This document shows, piece after piece, positions 1-9,458 of a DNA stretch of 64,000 nucleotides. The notes beneath the pieces were generated by a model, which saw only the letters and a program-made list of their open reading frames with translations, was not told the origin of the DNA and searched no databases. Position numbers and translations under genes: made by a program. Where the stretch lies: NCBI GenBank assembly GCA_019636245.1, contig JAHBXX010000003.1:1-64000 (forward strand), in the 5' to 3' direction. Position 1 is the first letter of the stretch. Every line of letters starts with the position of its first letter. The DNA is from Planctomycetota bacterium. GTDB taxonomy: Bacteria; Planctomycetota; UBA1135; UBA2386.

Positions 1-1
1 G

Positions 2-626
2 GCCGCGGCGGCCGGACTCGCCGACGGGCCCGGCGTGCTGGTCTGGTCGGGCACCGGTTCGTTCGCCGTCGCGCGCGGGGCCGACGGCCACCTGCACCGC
101 ACCGGCGGCCGCGGCCACCTGCTCGGCGACCAGGGCAGCGGCTACGACCTCGTGCGCCGCGCGGCCGCGGCCGTGCTGCTCGCGCTCGACGACCTCGGAC
201 CGCCGACGGCGCTCACCGGCGCGCTGGTCGCCGCGTTCGGTGCCCCGGCCCCGGCGCGACTCGGCGCGGTGCTGCAGCGGCTCGAACCCGCGGCGGTCGC
301 CGCCCGCCTGCCGGTCGTGCTCGATGCCGCGGCGGCCGGCGATGCGGTGGCCAACGAGGTGCTCGAGGCGGGCGTCGACGGCCTCGTGGCGCTGGCGAGC
401 GCGGCGGTGGGGCGTGCCGGCCTCGCCTTCCGCGCTCTGCCCACCGCCGCCGGCGGCGGCGCGCTGCTCGGCGCGCCGGCCGTGGCGGCGCGGCTCGCCG
501 AGCGGTTCGCCCGGCTCGGCGCCGCGGCGCCGCGCTGGCTCGACGAACGCGCCGCCGCCCGGGCCGCGGCGCGCCTCGCGCACGACTGGCACCATGGCCG
601 CGAACCGGCCCGTGGGTGGGTGGACC

Positions 627-640
<14 letters not shown>
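2..640 (+). CDS. BadF/BadG-type ATPase / N-acetylglucosamine kinase-like protein, 5' partial
   Basis: The reading frame is open from the window edge and ends at a TGA at 638-640, so the N-terminus, including the first phosphate-binding motif, lies outside. The visible 212 residues carry a GTGSFAVARG segment followed by GGRGHLLGDQGSGYDL, the adenosine-side signature of the BadF/BadG/BcrA ATPase and N-acetylglucosamine kinase family (actin-like ATPase fold). A second glycine-rich block, AAGGGALLGAP, follows where this fold normally has its last phosphate/adenosine loop. Family knowledge points to an amino-sugar kinase, perhaps in cell-wall recycling; a CoA-reductase activator is less likely because no cysteine cluster is visible. 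The 3' end overlaps arfB by 14 bases. The substrate cannot be decided from this fragment. Confidence 0.75.
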
Positions 641-1064
<424 letters not shown>

Positions 1065-1077
1065 GCCGGGGCCGGCG

Positions 1078-2340
1078 TCAGGCGTAGATGCCGCGCATGC
1101 GCGTCGTCTCGGCGACGCGGTTGACGCCGAGCATGTAGGCGGCGATGCGGTTCGACTCGCCGAACCGCCGCGCCATGTCGACCACGGCCGCGAACGACTC
1201 GACCATGATGTGCTCCATGCGCTCCTCGACTTCCTTCTGGGTCCAGAAGAACGCCATGCGGTCCTGCACCCACTCGAAGTAGCTGACGGTGACGCCGCCG
1301 GCGTTGGCGAGGATGTCCGGCACCACGAACACGCCCTTCTGGTCGAGGATCTTGTCGGCGTTGGCCGTGCACGGGCCGTTCGCGCCCTCGGTGATGATCT
1401 TCGCCTTGATGTTGGCCGCGTTCTTGCTCGTGATCACGTTCTCGGTCGCGGCCGGCACCAGGATGTCGACCGGCAGCTCGAGGATCTCGGCGTTGCTGAT
1501 CCGCGTGCCGCCGTCGTAGCCGTCGAGGCGGCGGTGTCGCTGCAGGTGGGCGCGGATCGCCTCGAGGTCGAGGCCGTCGGGGTTGTGCAGGCCGCCGTGC
1601 ACGTCGCTGATCGCGACCACCTTGGCTCCGAGCGAGGCGAGTTGCAGCGCCGAGATGAGGCCGACGTTGCCCGCGCCCTGGACGGCCGCGGTGCACTGCT
1701 TGACGTCGAGGCCGAGGTGCTTGCAGGCCTCGCGCGTGCACAGCATGACGCCACGACCGGTCGCCTCGACGCGGCCGAGCGAGCCGCCGAGGCTGATCGG
1801 CTTGCCGGTGACGATCGCCGGCAGGTAGCTGCGCGAGTGCATCGAGTAGGTGTCCATCAGCCAGGCCATCACCTGGCCGTCGGTGCCCATGTCGGGCGCC
1901 GGCACGTCGCGGTCGGGGCCGAGGATGTCCATGATGCCGGCGACGTAGCGGCGCGTGACGCGCTCGAGTTCGCCCTTCGACATCTTGAACGGGTCGCAGA
2001 TCACGCCGCCCTTGCCGCCGCCGAATGGCACGTTGACCACCGCGCACTTCCAGGTCATCCACGCCGCCAGCGCGCGCACCTCGTCGCGGTTGACGTTGGT
2101 GGCGTAGCGGATGCCGCCCTTGGCGGGCCCGCGCGACGTCGAGTGCTGCACCCGGTAGCCCTCGAACACCTGCACCGAGCCGTCGTCGAGCACCACCGGG
2201 ATGCTGATCGTGATCTCGCGCTCGCAGCAGCGCAGGATCGCCCGCATGTTGGGTTCGAGGCCGAGCCGGTCGGCGGCCTGGTCGAACCGGGCCTGCATCG
2301 CTTCGAACGGGTTCTCTTCGCTGGGGACGTGTGCGTTCAT
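1078..2340 (-). CDS. gdhA: Glu/Leu/Phe/Val dehydrogenase family, glutamate dehydrogenase
   Basis: The protein has 420 residues, the length of hexameric 48-kDa glutamate dehydrogenases. PFGGGKGGV holds the substrate-binding lysine region, KCAVVNVP precedes it, [14 protein letters not shown] follows the catalytic aspartate region, and VQGAGNVG is the dinucleotide-binding glycine motif. The enzyme interconverts glutamate with 2-oxoglutarate and ammonium in the cytoplasm, linking carbon and nitrogen metabolism. Coenzyme preference cannot be read safely. It is transcribed away from the WaaP-like kinase; the 63-base divergent gap contains TACGTT about 50 bases upstream of the ATG, a possible -10 box. 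Confidence 0.93.
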   Translation of the reverse strand: MNAHVPSEENPFEAMQARFDQAADRLGLEPNMRAILRCCEREITISIPVVLDDGSVQVFEGYRVQHSTSRGPAKGGIRYATNVNRDEVRALAAWMTWKCAVVNVPFGGGKGGVICDPFKMSKGELERVTRRYVAGIMDILGPDRDVPAPDMGTDGQVMAWLMDTYSMHSRSYLPAIVTGKPISLGGSLGRVEATGRGVMLCTREACKHLGLDVKQCTAAVQGAGNVGLISALQLASLGAKVVAISDVHGGLHNPDGLDLEAIRAHLQRHRRLDGYDGGTRISNAEILELPVDILVPAATENVITSKNAANIKAKIITEGANGPCTANADKILDQKGVFVVPDILANAGGVTVSYFEWVQDRMAFFWTQKEVEERMEHIMVESFAAVVDMARRFGESNRIAAYMLGVNRVAETTRMRGIYA

Positions 2341-2403
2341 GCCGATGGCGCGGGAGCGCGCGCTTGCGCGGTGCGGGAGGGCCGGAGAACGTAACCGCCG
2401 CCC

Positions 2404-3135
2404 ATGGATGCCAGCAACAAGCCGGAAGCCCTCGGCGGCCCTCGGTTCGCCACGCTGGATCCGGCCCGGGCCGCCGTGGTGCGCGGGCTGTGGACCGGAG
2501 CCCTCGGTCACACCGTGCGTTGCGTGCCGAGGCGCCGCACCATGGCGGCGCCGCTGGACGGCGAATGGCTGTTCGGCAAGTGGCACCTGCGCTGCTTCCG
2601 CACCGCGGCCGCCGAGTGGCACTGGCTGCACGTGCTGCCGCTGCTCGGCATCTGCACCCCGGCGCCGCTGGTCTGGCTCGGCGACCGGCGCCGCAACCTG
2701 CTGGTCACCGCCGGCGTCGAGGGGCGTTCGCTGGATGCCTGGGCCGTCGAAGCCCACCGCGACGGCTGGCTCGACGCGTTCTGCGACCATGCGTGCGAGG
2801 CGGTGGCGCCGCTGGTGCGACGCCTGCACGGCAACGGCCTGGTCGTGCGCGACCTCTACTGGAACCACCTGTTCAGCCGCGATCCGCGGCAGCGCTGCGA
2901 GCCGGTCCTGCTCGACGTCGCCCGCGTGCTGCGGCCGCGCTGGCGCTGGCGCCGGTGGGTGGTCAAGGACCTCGCGGCGCTGTGGGCCTCGTTGCCGGTG
3001 CCGGTGCCGGCCCGCCAGGGGCTGCGCTTCCTGCGCCGCTACCTCGGCGAACCCGTGGCGTCGCACCGGCCCCTGCTCGCGGCCATCGTGGCCAAGGCGC
3101 GGCGGATCCGCGCCCACGCGCCGCGCTACGGTTGA
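2404..3135 (+). CDS. Lipopolysaccharide kinase (Kdo/WaaP) family protein, copy 1
   Basis: This is a 243-residue single-domain kinase-like protein. Features that match the WaaP/RfaP (Kdo kinase) fold are LFGKWHLR with a candidate ATP-binding K59, [12 protein letters not shown] with candidate catalytic D150, and VLLDVARVL with D171 in the DFG-like position. Family members phosphorylate heptose or Kdo in the lipopolysaccharide inner core on the cytoplasmic side of the inner membrane. No glycosyltransferase neighbours confirm the substrate. A second relative lies at 47586-48296. The start at 2404 is preceded by TAACCG with a 6-base spacing, a weak version of the leaderless pattern seen elsewhere in the window. 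Confidence 0.75.
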   Translation: MDASNKPEALGGPRFATLDPARAAVVRGLWTGALGHTVRCVPRRRTMAAPLDGEWLFGKWHLRCFRTAAAEWHWLHVLPLLGICTPAPLVWLGDRRRNLLVTAGVEGRSLDAWAVEAHRDGWLDAFCDHACEAVAPLVRRLHGNGLVVRDLYWNHLFSRDPRQRCEPVLLDVARVLRPRWRWRRWVVKDLAALWASLPVPVPARQGLRFLRRYLGEPVASHRPLLAAIVAKARRIRAHAPRYG

Positions 3136-3175
3136 GCGACGGCCGGCCCCGGCGCGCGCGCGGGGGCGGGACGCT

Positions 3176-3415
3176 TCACGGGGTGCGCCGGCGTCGGCGC
3201 GCGGTCAGGGCCAGGCCCACCAGCCCGGTGCCGACCAGGAACAGGGTGCTCGGTTCCGGGACCGGGGCGCTCGACAAGGGCTCCCGCACCGCCAGCCCGG
3301 CGCCGGGCGCGGCGGTTGCGGTGTCGAGGGCCGCAGGGTCCGGCCGGTCCGGCTGCTGGGCGCAGGCCGGGCCGAGGGCCAGGCAAATGGCGGCGAGGCA
3401 TGGGACGAGTCGCAC
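3176..3415 (-). CDS. Very small PEP-CTERM sorting-domain protein
   Basis: This 79-residue protein has an N-terminal signal peptide ([19 protein letters not shown]) and a C-terminal PEP-CTERM tripartite signal: [11 protein letters not shown], a hydrophobic segment, then RRRRR near the end. Only about 35 Pro/Ala-rich residues lie between the two, so there is almost no mature domain. The GTG start at 3415 is chosen because it places the signal peptide at the N-terminus and has GAGG about 8 bases upstream; an ATG further out would add an unlikely extension. PEP-CTERM proteins are exported and processed by an exosortase; none is encoded in this window. The gene is antisense to the space before rnpB and converges on the WaaP-like kinase. 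The family assignment is firm, its role unknown. Confidence 0.7.
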   Translation of the reverse strand: MRLVPCLAAICLALGPACAQQPDRPDPAALDTATAAPGAGLAVREPLSSAPVPEPSTLFLVGTGLVGLALTARRRRRTP

Positions 3416-3532
3416 GGGCGACCTCAGAGGTGCGGAGCCAGGATGTCGGGAGACAGCGGTGCAGACCGCCTGCGACGGGCTCGGCACGGTAGCGGTCGAC
3501 GGCGGATTCGGCAAGCACCGGCCGCGGGCTGC

Positions 3533-3560
3533 TTGCGTCGCCCGGCCGCTGCCCTAGCAT
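3533..3560 (+). promoter_or_regulatory. rnpB promoter (-35 TTGCGT, 16 bp, -10 TAGCAT)
   Basis: TTGCGT at 3533-3538 and TAGCAT at 3555-3560 are separated by 16 bases. The first paired base of RNase P RNA helix P1 is at 3568, 7 bases after the -10 box. This gives an internal estimate of the distance from -10 to transcript start in this genome. Inferred from sequence only. Confidence 0.55.
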
Positions 3561-3566
3561 CCCCGC

Positions 3567-3936
3567 GCCTGGTCTCCGGACGGCCGCCGGCGGCATCTGC
3601 CGCGGGAGGAAAGTCCGGGCTCCACAGGGCAAGGTGGTGGGCAACGCCCACCGTCCGCGAGGACAGGGAAAGTGCCACAGAGAACAGACCGCCGGACGGC
3701 CGGTTCGCCGGCGACGGCAAGGGTGAAACGGCGAGGCAAGAGCTCACCGCGGGTCGGACGACCGACCCGGCACGGCAAACCCCACCTGGAGAAAGACCGA
3801 GTAGGAGGATCGCGCGGCCCGCGCCCAGGTCCTCGGGTAGGTCGTTGGCGGCCGTCCGCGAGGACGGCCCTAGAGAAATGGCCGTCACCGTCCCTCGGGG
3901 CGGCACCAGAACCCGGCTTACGGGGACCAGGCGCTT
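3567..3936 (+). ncRNA. rnpB: RNase P RNA, bacterial type A
   Basis: The conserved core is plain. GGAGGAAAGTCCGGGCTCC near 3605-3623 is the P4/CR-I signature, ACAGAGAACAGACC near 3673 and GGGTGAAACGG near 3721 follow in order, and CAGAACCCGGCTTAC near 3907 is the 3' half of the catalytic core. CCTGGTCTCC at 3568-3577 pairs with GGGGACCAGG at 3922-3931 to form helix P1 and defines both ends to within a few bases. At about 370 nt with the order of elements seen in the E. coli RNA, it is the ancestral type A form. The RNA is the catalytic subunit that trims tRNA 5' ends. Confidence 0.96.
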
Positions 3937-3942
3937 TCCGTT

Positions 3943-3972
3943 CGCGGCCGTCGCTGCAGGGCGACGACCGCG
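3943..3972. terminator. Hairpin between convergent rnpB and ruvX
   Basis: CGCGGcCGTCGC at 3943-3954 pairs with GCGACGaCCGCG at 3961-3972, an 11-of-12 base-pair stem with a 6-base loop. It sits just after the RNase P RNA and just before the ruvX stop codon on the other strand, so it could end transcription in both directions. No clear T-run follows on either side. Confidence 0.45.
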
Positions 3973-3976
3973 GCGG

Positions 3977-4411
3977 TCAGTTCGCTCGCCGCGCCGCCGC
4001 CCGGTAGCGCTCGAGGATCACCAGCGCGGCGATGCTGTCGGCCAGCCGCTTGCGCTGGCTGGCCTTCAGGCCGCCCTGCTTCAGCCGTTCGTGGGCCTCG
4101 TCGGTCGAGTGGCTCTCGTCGACGACCACCACCGGCACCTGCAGCGCCGCGCGCAGGCGTTCGGCGAACTCGCGGCAGCGCTGGGCGCGCGGTCCCTCGG
4201 TCCCGTCGTGGGACAGCGGCACGCCGACCACGACCAGCTCGGTCTCGCGTTCCGCCGCCATGGCGGCGATCGCGGCCACTACCGCACCGGGTTCGCGGGC
4301 ATCGATGCGGTCGAGCGGCACGGCGATCGTGCCAGACCAGTCGGTGGCGGCGAGGCCGGTGCGCGCCTCGCCAGGGTCGACGGCGAGGATGCGCCGCGGA
4401 GCGTCGCTCAC
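3977..4411 (-). CDS. ruvX: Putative pre-16S rRNA nuclease / Holliday junction resolvase-like YqgF (RuvX)
   Basis: The 144-residue protein begins RRILAVDPGEARTGLA, the first RNase H-like strand with the conserved Asp, and contains VVGVPLSHDGTEGPRA and VVVDESHSTDEAH, the later acidic motifs of the YqgF/RuvX family. The family is implicated in trimming the 5' end of 16S rRNA. The GTG start at 4411 overlaps the manC stop as GTGA, which fixes the start and implies translational coupling. The lysine-rich QGGLKASQRKRLADSIAA segment near the end is also typical. Confidence 0.92.
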   Translation of the reverse strand: MSDAPRRILAVDPGEARTGLAATDWSGTIAVPLDRIDAREPGAVVAAIAAMAAERETELVVVGVPLSHDGTEGPRAQRCREFAERLRAALQVPVVVVDESHSTDEAHERLKQGGLKASQRKRLADSIAALVILERYRAAARRAN

Positions 4412-5508
4412 AGCAGGTCGTCCCGGCCGGCGGCGCGCACGTGCTCGACCATGGCCTTCAGGTCGCCGGCGCGGTCCTTCGGGCAGACCAGCACGGCGTC
4501 GCCGACGGCGACGACGACGAGATCCCGGACGCCGAACAGCGCCACCGTGCGCCTGCCCTCGGCGTAGACGATGTTGCCTTCGCTCTGCAGCGCCAGCTGG
4601 GCGGCGCCGCCGGCCAACAGGGCGTGGTTGCCCGCGTCGTCGGCGGTGCCGACGGCGGCGATCGCCGGGAAGGCGCCGACGTCGTCCCAGCGCACGGTCG
4701 CCTCGACGGTGACCACGCGCTCGGCGCGTTCCATCACCGCGTAGTCGATCGAGGTCTTCGGCGCCCGCCGGAAGGCGCGGTTCAGCGCGGCCCGCTGGCC
4801 GGTCCTCGCCGCCGCGAGCATGCGCTCCGCCGCCTCGCCGAGGGCCGGGTCGCCGTGCTGCATCGCCCGCCGGATCGAGTCCACCGTCCAGACGAAGATG
4901 CCGCTGTTCCACAGGAAGCCGCCCTGCTGCACGAACTGCCGCGCGGTCGCGAGGTCGGGCTTCTCGCGGAAGCGGCGGGCGGCGAAGGCGCGCGGCTCGC
5001 CGTCGTCGTGCGCGGCGCCGCACTCGATGTAGCCGTAGCCGGTGGCCGGGTGCGTCGGCTGCACGCCGAAGGTGACCAGCGCGCCGGTCGCGGCGATCGC
5101 CGCCCCGCGCCGCAGCATGCGGTGGAACTCGGCTTCGGGTTCGATGACGTGGTCGGCCGGCAGCACGACCATCGTCGCGCCCGGATCGACGGCGGCGATC
5201 GTCGCCGTCGCCAGCGCCACGCAGGGGGCGGTGTCGCGCGCCTCCGGCTCGACGACGATGCGGTCGCGGCGGAAGCCCGGCAGCAGCCTGCCGATCGCCT
5301 TCGCCTGCTGCGGGTTGGTGACGATCCAGACCTGGTCGGGCGGGCACAGCCCGGCCAGCCGGTCGATCGTGGCTGCCAGCAGGATGCGGCCGTGGCACAG
5401 CGGCAGGAACTGCTTGGGCCGCCGCTTGCGGCTGGCCGGCCAGAAGCGCGTGCCGGCGCCGCCGGCCATGATCACGGCGTGCAGGGAGGGTGGAGCGGGA
5501 GACGGCAT
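4408..5508 (-). CDS. manC: Mannose-1-phosphate guanylyltransferase
   Basis: The 366-residue protein has the nucleotidyltransferase signature MAGGAGTRFWPASRKRRPKQ at residues 14-33, then TGYGYIE, FREKPD and WNSGIFVW, and SIDYAVME near the sugar site. It makes GDP-mannose from mannose-1-phosphate and GTP for polysaccharide or glycan synthesis. It has only the transferase domain; the phosphomannose isomerase domain of bifunctional enzymes is absent. It sits in a minus-strand run after the AsmA-like gene (about 105-base gap) and overlaps ruvX by 4 bases. CATACT about 47 bases upstream of the ATG could be its own -10 box. Confidence 0.93.
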   Translation of the reverse strand: MPSPAPPSLHAVIMAGGAGTRFWPASRKRRPKQFLPLCHGRILLAATIDRLAGLCPPDQVWIVTNPQQAKAIGRLLPGFRRDRIVVEPEARDTAPCVALATATIAAVDPGATMVVLPADHVIEPEAEFHRMLRRGAAIAATGALVTFGVQPTHPATGYGYIECGAAHDDGEPRAFAARRFREKPDLATARQFVQQGGFLWNSGIFVWTVDSIRRAMQHGDPALGEAAERMLAAARTGQRAALNRAFRRAPKTSIDYAVMERAERVVTVEATVRWDDVGAFPAIAAVGTADDAGNHALLAGGAAQLALQSEGNIVYAEGRRTVALFGVRDLVVVAVGDAVLVCPKDRAGDLKAMVEHVRAAGRDDLL

Positions 5509-5613
5509 GGGTCCGGGGGCGCCCGTGGCGGCAGGCAGGGAGAGCGAAGCGGGCGAGCAGTATGCGGGCGTGCCGGCGTTTGGGCCAGCCGGCCGCGGCC
5601 GCGCCCGGCGCGG

Positions 5614-8600
5614 TCAGAAGGGCGGCAGTTCCGCGCGCTGGCTGGCCGGCGGCATCGGCGGGATCGGGCGGCGGCGCGGCGACCGTTCGGTGACCCAGCG
5701 CTGCTCGGTGCGCAGGTTGCGCAGGTGGCCGAACAGGTGGAACCGCACGATGTTCTTCGACAGCAGGTCGATCAGCGGCATCACCACCGGATCGGCCGAG
5801 TTGCCGAGCAGGTTGTCGAGGGTCATGCGCACGTCGAGGTAGCCGTCGAGCCCCAGCGAGCCCGCGCCGTTGACCGCCAGCAGATTGGAGCGCACCTGCA
5901 GCGAGTCGAAGGTGATCGCGCGGTCGCCGAAGCGGAAGTCGAGTCCGAGCGAGTGGAAGCGCGGCCGGTCGGGCGCCGGCAGCCGCGCGTAGATCGACGT
6001 GAACAGCGGCACCACGCCGAGATCGCCGCGGTCGATCGACAGCCGGCCGGTGGCCTCGGCGTCGATGACGTCGTTGCCGTCGAGGCGGGCGAGTTCGAAC
6101 TCGCCGCTGGCCGAGCCGGAGTAGGGCGGATTGAACCAGCCGCAGGCGCCGAGGAACGCGTAGACGTCGACGCGTTCGCAGGTCAGGTTCGCCGACAGCC
6201 GGCCCTCGGGCGCCCTGGGTCCGGGCAGTACGTAGTGCAGCGCCGGCTTGCCGACCGGTGCGGTGCGGACGACGCCGCCGTGCAGGCGGCTCTGCAGCGT
6301 GGCGGCCTCGATGCGCTCGGCGTCGGCGGCGAACTCCGCCTCGACCGCCTCGAACGGCTGGTCGAACACGCGCAGGGTGCCGCCGCGCAGCGTGCCGCGC
6401 AGGCCGCCGCCGGCGTCGGACACGGTGCTCTCGGCGAGGCCGACGACGCCGCTGATGCCGTCCACCCGCAGGCCGTCGGGGCCGCGGCCGAGCGCCATCT
6501 CGACGTCGTAGAGGCGCAGCTGGCCGCCGATCGTGGTCTCGAACGGCAACTCGCCGCCGGCGGCGGGGACGGCGAACCGCAGCATCAGGCCATCGACGTC
6601 GGCGCGGCCACGCAGGTGGCGGTCGAGCACCGCCTGCCGCAGCGGGCCGGAGAACAGGTTCGCCAGGCCATCGTCGACGGGGATGCCGTCGGCGCGCACG
6701 TGGAAGGCGATCTCCGTGCGGCCATCGGGCGCCGGCAGCGTGCGCACGCGGCCATCGCTGGCCTGGACCAGGGCGCCGGCGAGGCGGGCGCGCACGTCGC
6801 GGAACCGCAGTTCGCCATCGGCGATCTGCAGTTCGCCGGTCATGTGCTCGGCGGGCCGCGGCAGGATCGGCGAGTCGGAGCGCACGTCGAGCAGCTGCAC
6901 GACGAGCCGCAGGCGGTCCTGGCCGCCGCCGGCCGTCTCGTAGCGGCAGACGAGGTCGACCGGGCCGGCGGGCCGCAGCGTCTGCCAGGCGCCGGGCCCC
7001 AGGGCGCCGAGTTCCTCGAGGGTGCGGCCGAGCTGCTCGTCGAGCTCGAGGTCGCGGACGACGAACGCGAGGTCGCACTGCGTCGCCGCGCCGGCGACGA
7101 GATGGCCCAGCATCGCCAGCTGCGCCGGTCGACCGTCCCCGTGCTCGAGCCGACCGCGCAGGGCGTCGAAGTCGAGCCGGGTGTCGTCGCCGTTGCCCTG
7201 GGCGAACAACTGGCCGTGCAAGGCCATCGCGCGCCACGGCGCCGCCGGCAGGCGCAGGTCGACGTCCTCGAGTTCGAGCAGCACGTCGTGGAACAACGGG
7301 TCGTCCGCGCGCGGCCGCCAGACCTTGACGCGGCCGCCGAGGCGGCCGGTCGGTTCGCCCTCGCGCCAGGGCGCATCGACGGCCGGCGCCAGCACCGCGA
7401 CCGCCTGCCGGAGTTCGTCGTCGATGGCCACGTGCTGCAGGTCGACGACCGCCTCGAAGCCGGGGTCGTCGTCGGCCTGGCTGTCGATCGGGATGCGGCC
7501 GCGCAGCGACAGCCGGCCGTCGCCGTGCTGGCCGGCGAGATCGAACGCGACGCCATCGGCGCGTGCGACCACGCTGCCTCGTGCCCCGTCGAGTCGGTAC
7601 GGGAAACCCGCCCAGCGCATGGTCGCCGCCTGCGGTCGCACCTCGACCGACCAGCCGCCGGGCAGCGCGCGGCGCGGTCGCACCTGCACCGTGACCTCGG
7701 CGCGGCCGACCGGGGCCAGGCGATCGTAGAGCGCGCCGTCGTCGCGCAGCAGCGCGGTCAGCGCCGCCCGCAGGTGGTCGTTGAACTGCACGCTGTCGGC
7801 GTGGATGTCGAGCGTCGCATCCTCGCCGCCGGGCTCCCGGGTGTCGACGCGGCCGGTGAGCCGCACGGTGCCGCCGCCGGCGAAGGCCGGGATCGCCGCG
7901 TCGACGTCCTCGAGCAGCACGACGTCGTCGCGTAACCGCACGCGGCCGCGGGCCTGCACCAGCGGCAGCGGGAAGCGGGCCCGGTCCTCGCTGGCGCCGA
8001 AGCCGTGGTAGGCGATCGCCACGCCCTGCAGCACCAGGTCGAGTTCGGCGATGCCGCCGGGGCGGTGGGGGTCGCGCAGGAACAGGTCCAGGTCGGCGGT
8101 GCCCGTGCGCGGCTGCAGGGCCCGCACCACGTCGCGGCCGACTTCGAAGGTGCGCAGCGCCGCCAGCACGTTCTCGTCGATCCTGATGTCGTCGCCGTGG
8201 GCGCGCACGTCGAGCGTGGGCGCCGATGTCAGCCGTTCGGCGTGCGCGCGCAGCTCGAGGTGGCCGATCGCCGAGTCCTGCACCAGGTGCACCGTGGCGG
8301 TGCCGCCGCCGCGGTTGGTCGCCTGCAGCCTGCAGCTGGCCTGCTGCAGCAAGGGCGGCAGGTCGGGGGCCGACACCCGCAGGCCGTCGAGGTCGGCGGT
8401 GAGTTCCAGGAGCGGCGCCGGGTCGGCGGCTGCCGTGCCCGGCAGCGTGCACACGAACGTCAGCTCGCGCACCCGCGCCTCGGCGTCGAGGCCGCCGAGG
8501 TCGACGGCGAGCAGCTGCTGCAGGCGGTCGCGCAGCGCCCGGCCTAGCCGCAGGTCGCGCAGGCCTATGACGAGGCGCAGCGCGCCGGAGGCGAGGTCGG

Positions 8601-9183
8601 CTTCGCCGCGCAGGTGCAGCCGGGTGCCCAGATCGGCGAACTCGGCGGTGCCGCTCCAGTCGATGCCGCCGGCGCGCGGCGTCGCCTGCAGTTCGAGTTG
8701 CCGCAGCTCCAGCGGCGTCTGGCCGGCCCGGGGCGCGAAGCGCACGCGGCCGCGGCGCAGGTGGATCGCCGGCAGCGCGGGCGGACCGTCCTTGGCGGCG
8801 CCGGAGGTGGAGGGGCGCAGCAGCTGCGCCGCGGTCGGCAGGTCCGGACCGAGCTCCACGTCGACGTCGTCGGCGGCCACGGCGTGCAGGGCGAGCAGCG
8901 GCCCCAACGGGTTGGCGGTCACGTCGACCTGCAGCGAGCCGATCTTGACCAGCGAGCGGTCTGGCTGCGTCGGGTCGGCGATGCGCAGGCCCTGGATCGA
9001 CAGCCTGCCGGCCGCGAGGTCGAGGCGCGTGCCGTCGATCGCCACCGCCGGCAGCAGCAGGCGGCGCAGCTCGGCGGCGACGAGGTCGGTGGCGGCGCTG
9101 GAGTCGTGCAGCAGCAGGCCGGTGGCGCCGACCAGGGCGAGGACCAGCACCAGCGTCGACAGCAGGATACGGCGCCAACTCAT
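5614..9183 (-). CDS. Giant AsmA-like / DUF3971-type envelope protein
   Basis: This 1189-residue protein has one N-terminal membrane anchor (about residues 5-26, ILLSTLVLVLALVGATGLLL). The rest is a long, regular, beta-rich stretch of repeating strands typical of AsmA/YhdP/TamB proteins: RLDLAAGRLSIQGLRIADPTQ, SLQVDVTANPLGPLLAL and many later units. Near the end, KNIVRFHLFGHLRN resembles the closing segment of AsmA-like C-terminal regions. These proteins span the periplasm and are thought to carry phospholipids along a hydrophobic groove. TACAGT lies 11 bases upstream of the ATG, fitting the short-leader promoter pattern. Family confidence is good; which subfamily it belongs to is not clear by eye. 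Confidence 0.75.
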   Translation of the reverse strand: MSWRRILLSTLVLVLALVGATGLLLHDSSAATDLVAAELRRLLLPAVAIDGTRLDLAAGRLSIQGLRIADPTQPDRSLVKIGSLQVDVTANPLGPLLALHAVAADDVDVELGPDLPTAAQLLRPSTSGAAKDGPPALPAIHLRRGRVRFAPRAGQTPLELRQLELQATPRAGGIDWSGTAEFADLGTRLHLRGEADLASGALRLVIGLRDLRLGRALRDRLQQLLAVDLGGLDAEARVRELTFVCTLPGTAAADPAPLLELTADLDGLRVSAPDLPPLLQQASCRLQATNRGGGTATVHLVQDSAIGHLELRAHAERLTSAPTLDVRAHGDDIRIDENVLAALRTFEVGRDVVRALQPRTGTADLDLFLRDPHRPGGIAELDLVLQGVAIAYHGFGASEDRARFPLPLVQARGRVRLRDDVVLLEDVDAAIPAFAGGGTVRLTGRVDTREPGGEDATLDIHADSVQFNDHLRAALTALLRDDGALYDRLAPVGRAEVTVQVRPRRALPGGWSVEVRPQAATMRWAGFPYRLDGARGSVVARADGVAFDLAGQHGDGRLSLRGRIPIDSQADDDPGFEAVVDLQHVAIDDELRQAVAVLAPAVDAPWREGEPTGRLGGRVKVWRPRADDPLFHDVLLELEDVDLRLPAAPWRAMALHGQLFAQGNGDDTRLDFDALRGRLEHGDGRPAQLAMLGHLVAGAATQCDLAFVVRDLELDEQLGRTLEELGALGPGAWQTLRPAGPVDLVCRYETAGGGQDRLRLVVQLLDVRSDSPILPRPAEHMTGELQIADGELRFRDVRARLAGALVQASDGRVRTLPAPDGRTEIAFHVRADGIPVDDGLANLFSGPLRQAVLDRHLRGRADVDGLMLRFAVPAAGGELPFETTIGGQLRLYDVEMALGRGPDGLRVDGISGVVGLAESTVSDAGGGLRGTLRGGTLRVFDQPFEAVEAEFAADAERIEAATLQSRLHGGVVRTAPVGKPALHYVLPGPRAPEGRLSANLTCERVDVYAFLGACGWFNPPYSGSASGEFELARLDGNDVIDAEATGRLSIDRGDLGVVPLFTSIYARLPAPDRPRFHSLGLDFRFGDRAITFDSLQVRSNLLAVNGAGSLGLDGYLDVRMTLDNLLGNSADPVVMPLIDLLSKNIVRFHLFGHLRNLRTEQRWVTERSPRRRPIPPMPPASQRAELPPF

Positions 9184-9354
9184 GCGGGCGGCGCACTGTA
9201 GTGTCCCGCCGGCGGTCCGGCAGCGGGTTTCTGCGCCGCGCGCGGCCGTCGTGCGGGCGTCGGAACGGGCGGTCGGCGCCGGCGTCGCTGCGTGGTCCCG
9301 GTACGGAAACCCCCGAGAACGGCCTCGGTGGGGCAGTTTCCGCGTGATTTTGCG

Positions 9355-9382
9355 TTGACAGTCCGCAGCGCGACGCCAAACT
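9355..9382 (+). promoter_or_regulatory. Candidate promoter for the histone-fold gene
   Basis: A perfect TTGACA lies at 9355-9360 in a very G+C-rich background. CAAACT at 9377-9382 is the best -10 match, with a 16-base spacer, and is only 3 of 6. The predicted leader would be about 70 bases. The rest of the 275-base gap 9184-9458 shows no other gene that I can support. Confidence 0.4.
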
Positions 9383-9458
9383 TCGCCGCCAGTTCGCGGG
9401 CGGCGCGGCACGTTGGCCGCGGTCTGGCGAACGAAGTCCACTCGAACCGAGACACCCG

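Noticed and set aside
2201..4567. A plus-strand open frame that runs through the WaaP-like kinase region and the RNase P RNA.
   Set aside because: It reads through the structured RNA and across several genes in the wrong frame.
4441..7935. A plus-strand open frame of more than 1100 codons antisense to manC and the AsmA-like gene.
   Set aside because: Its translation is a low-complexity mixture of Arg, Ala, Val, Gly and Asp, typical of the antisense of G+C-rich genes, with no recognised motif.
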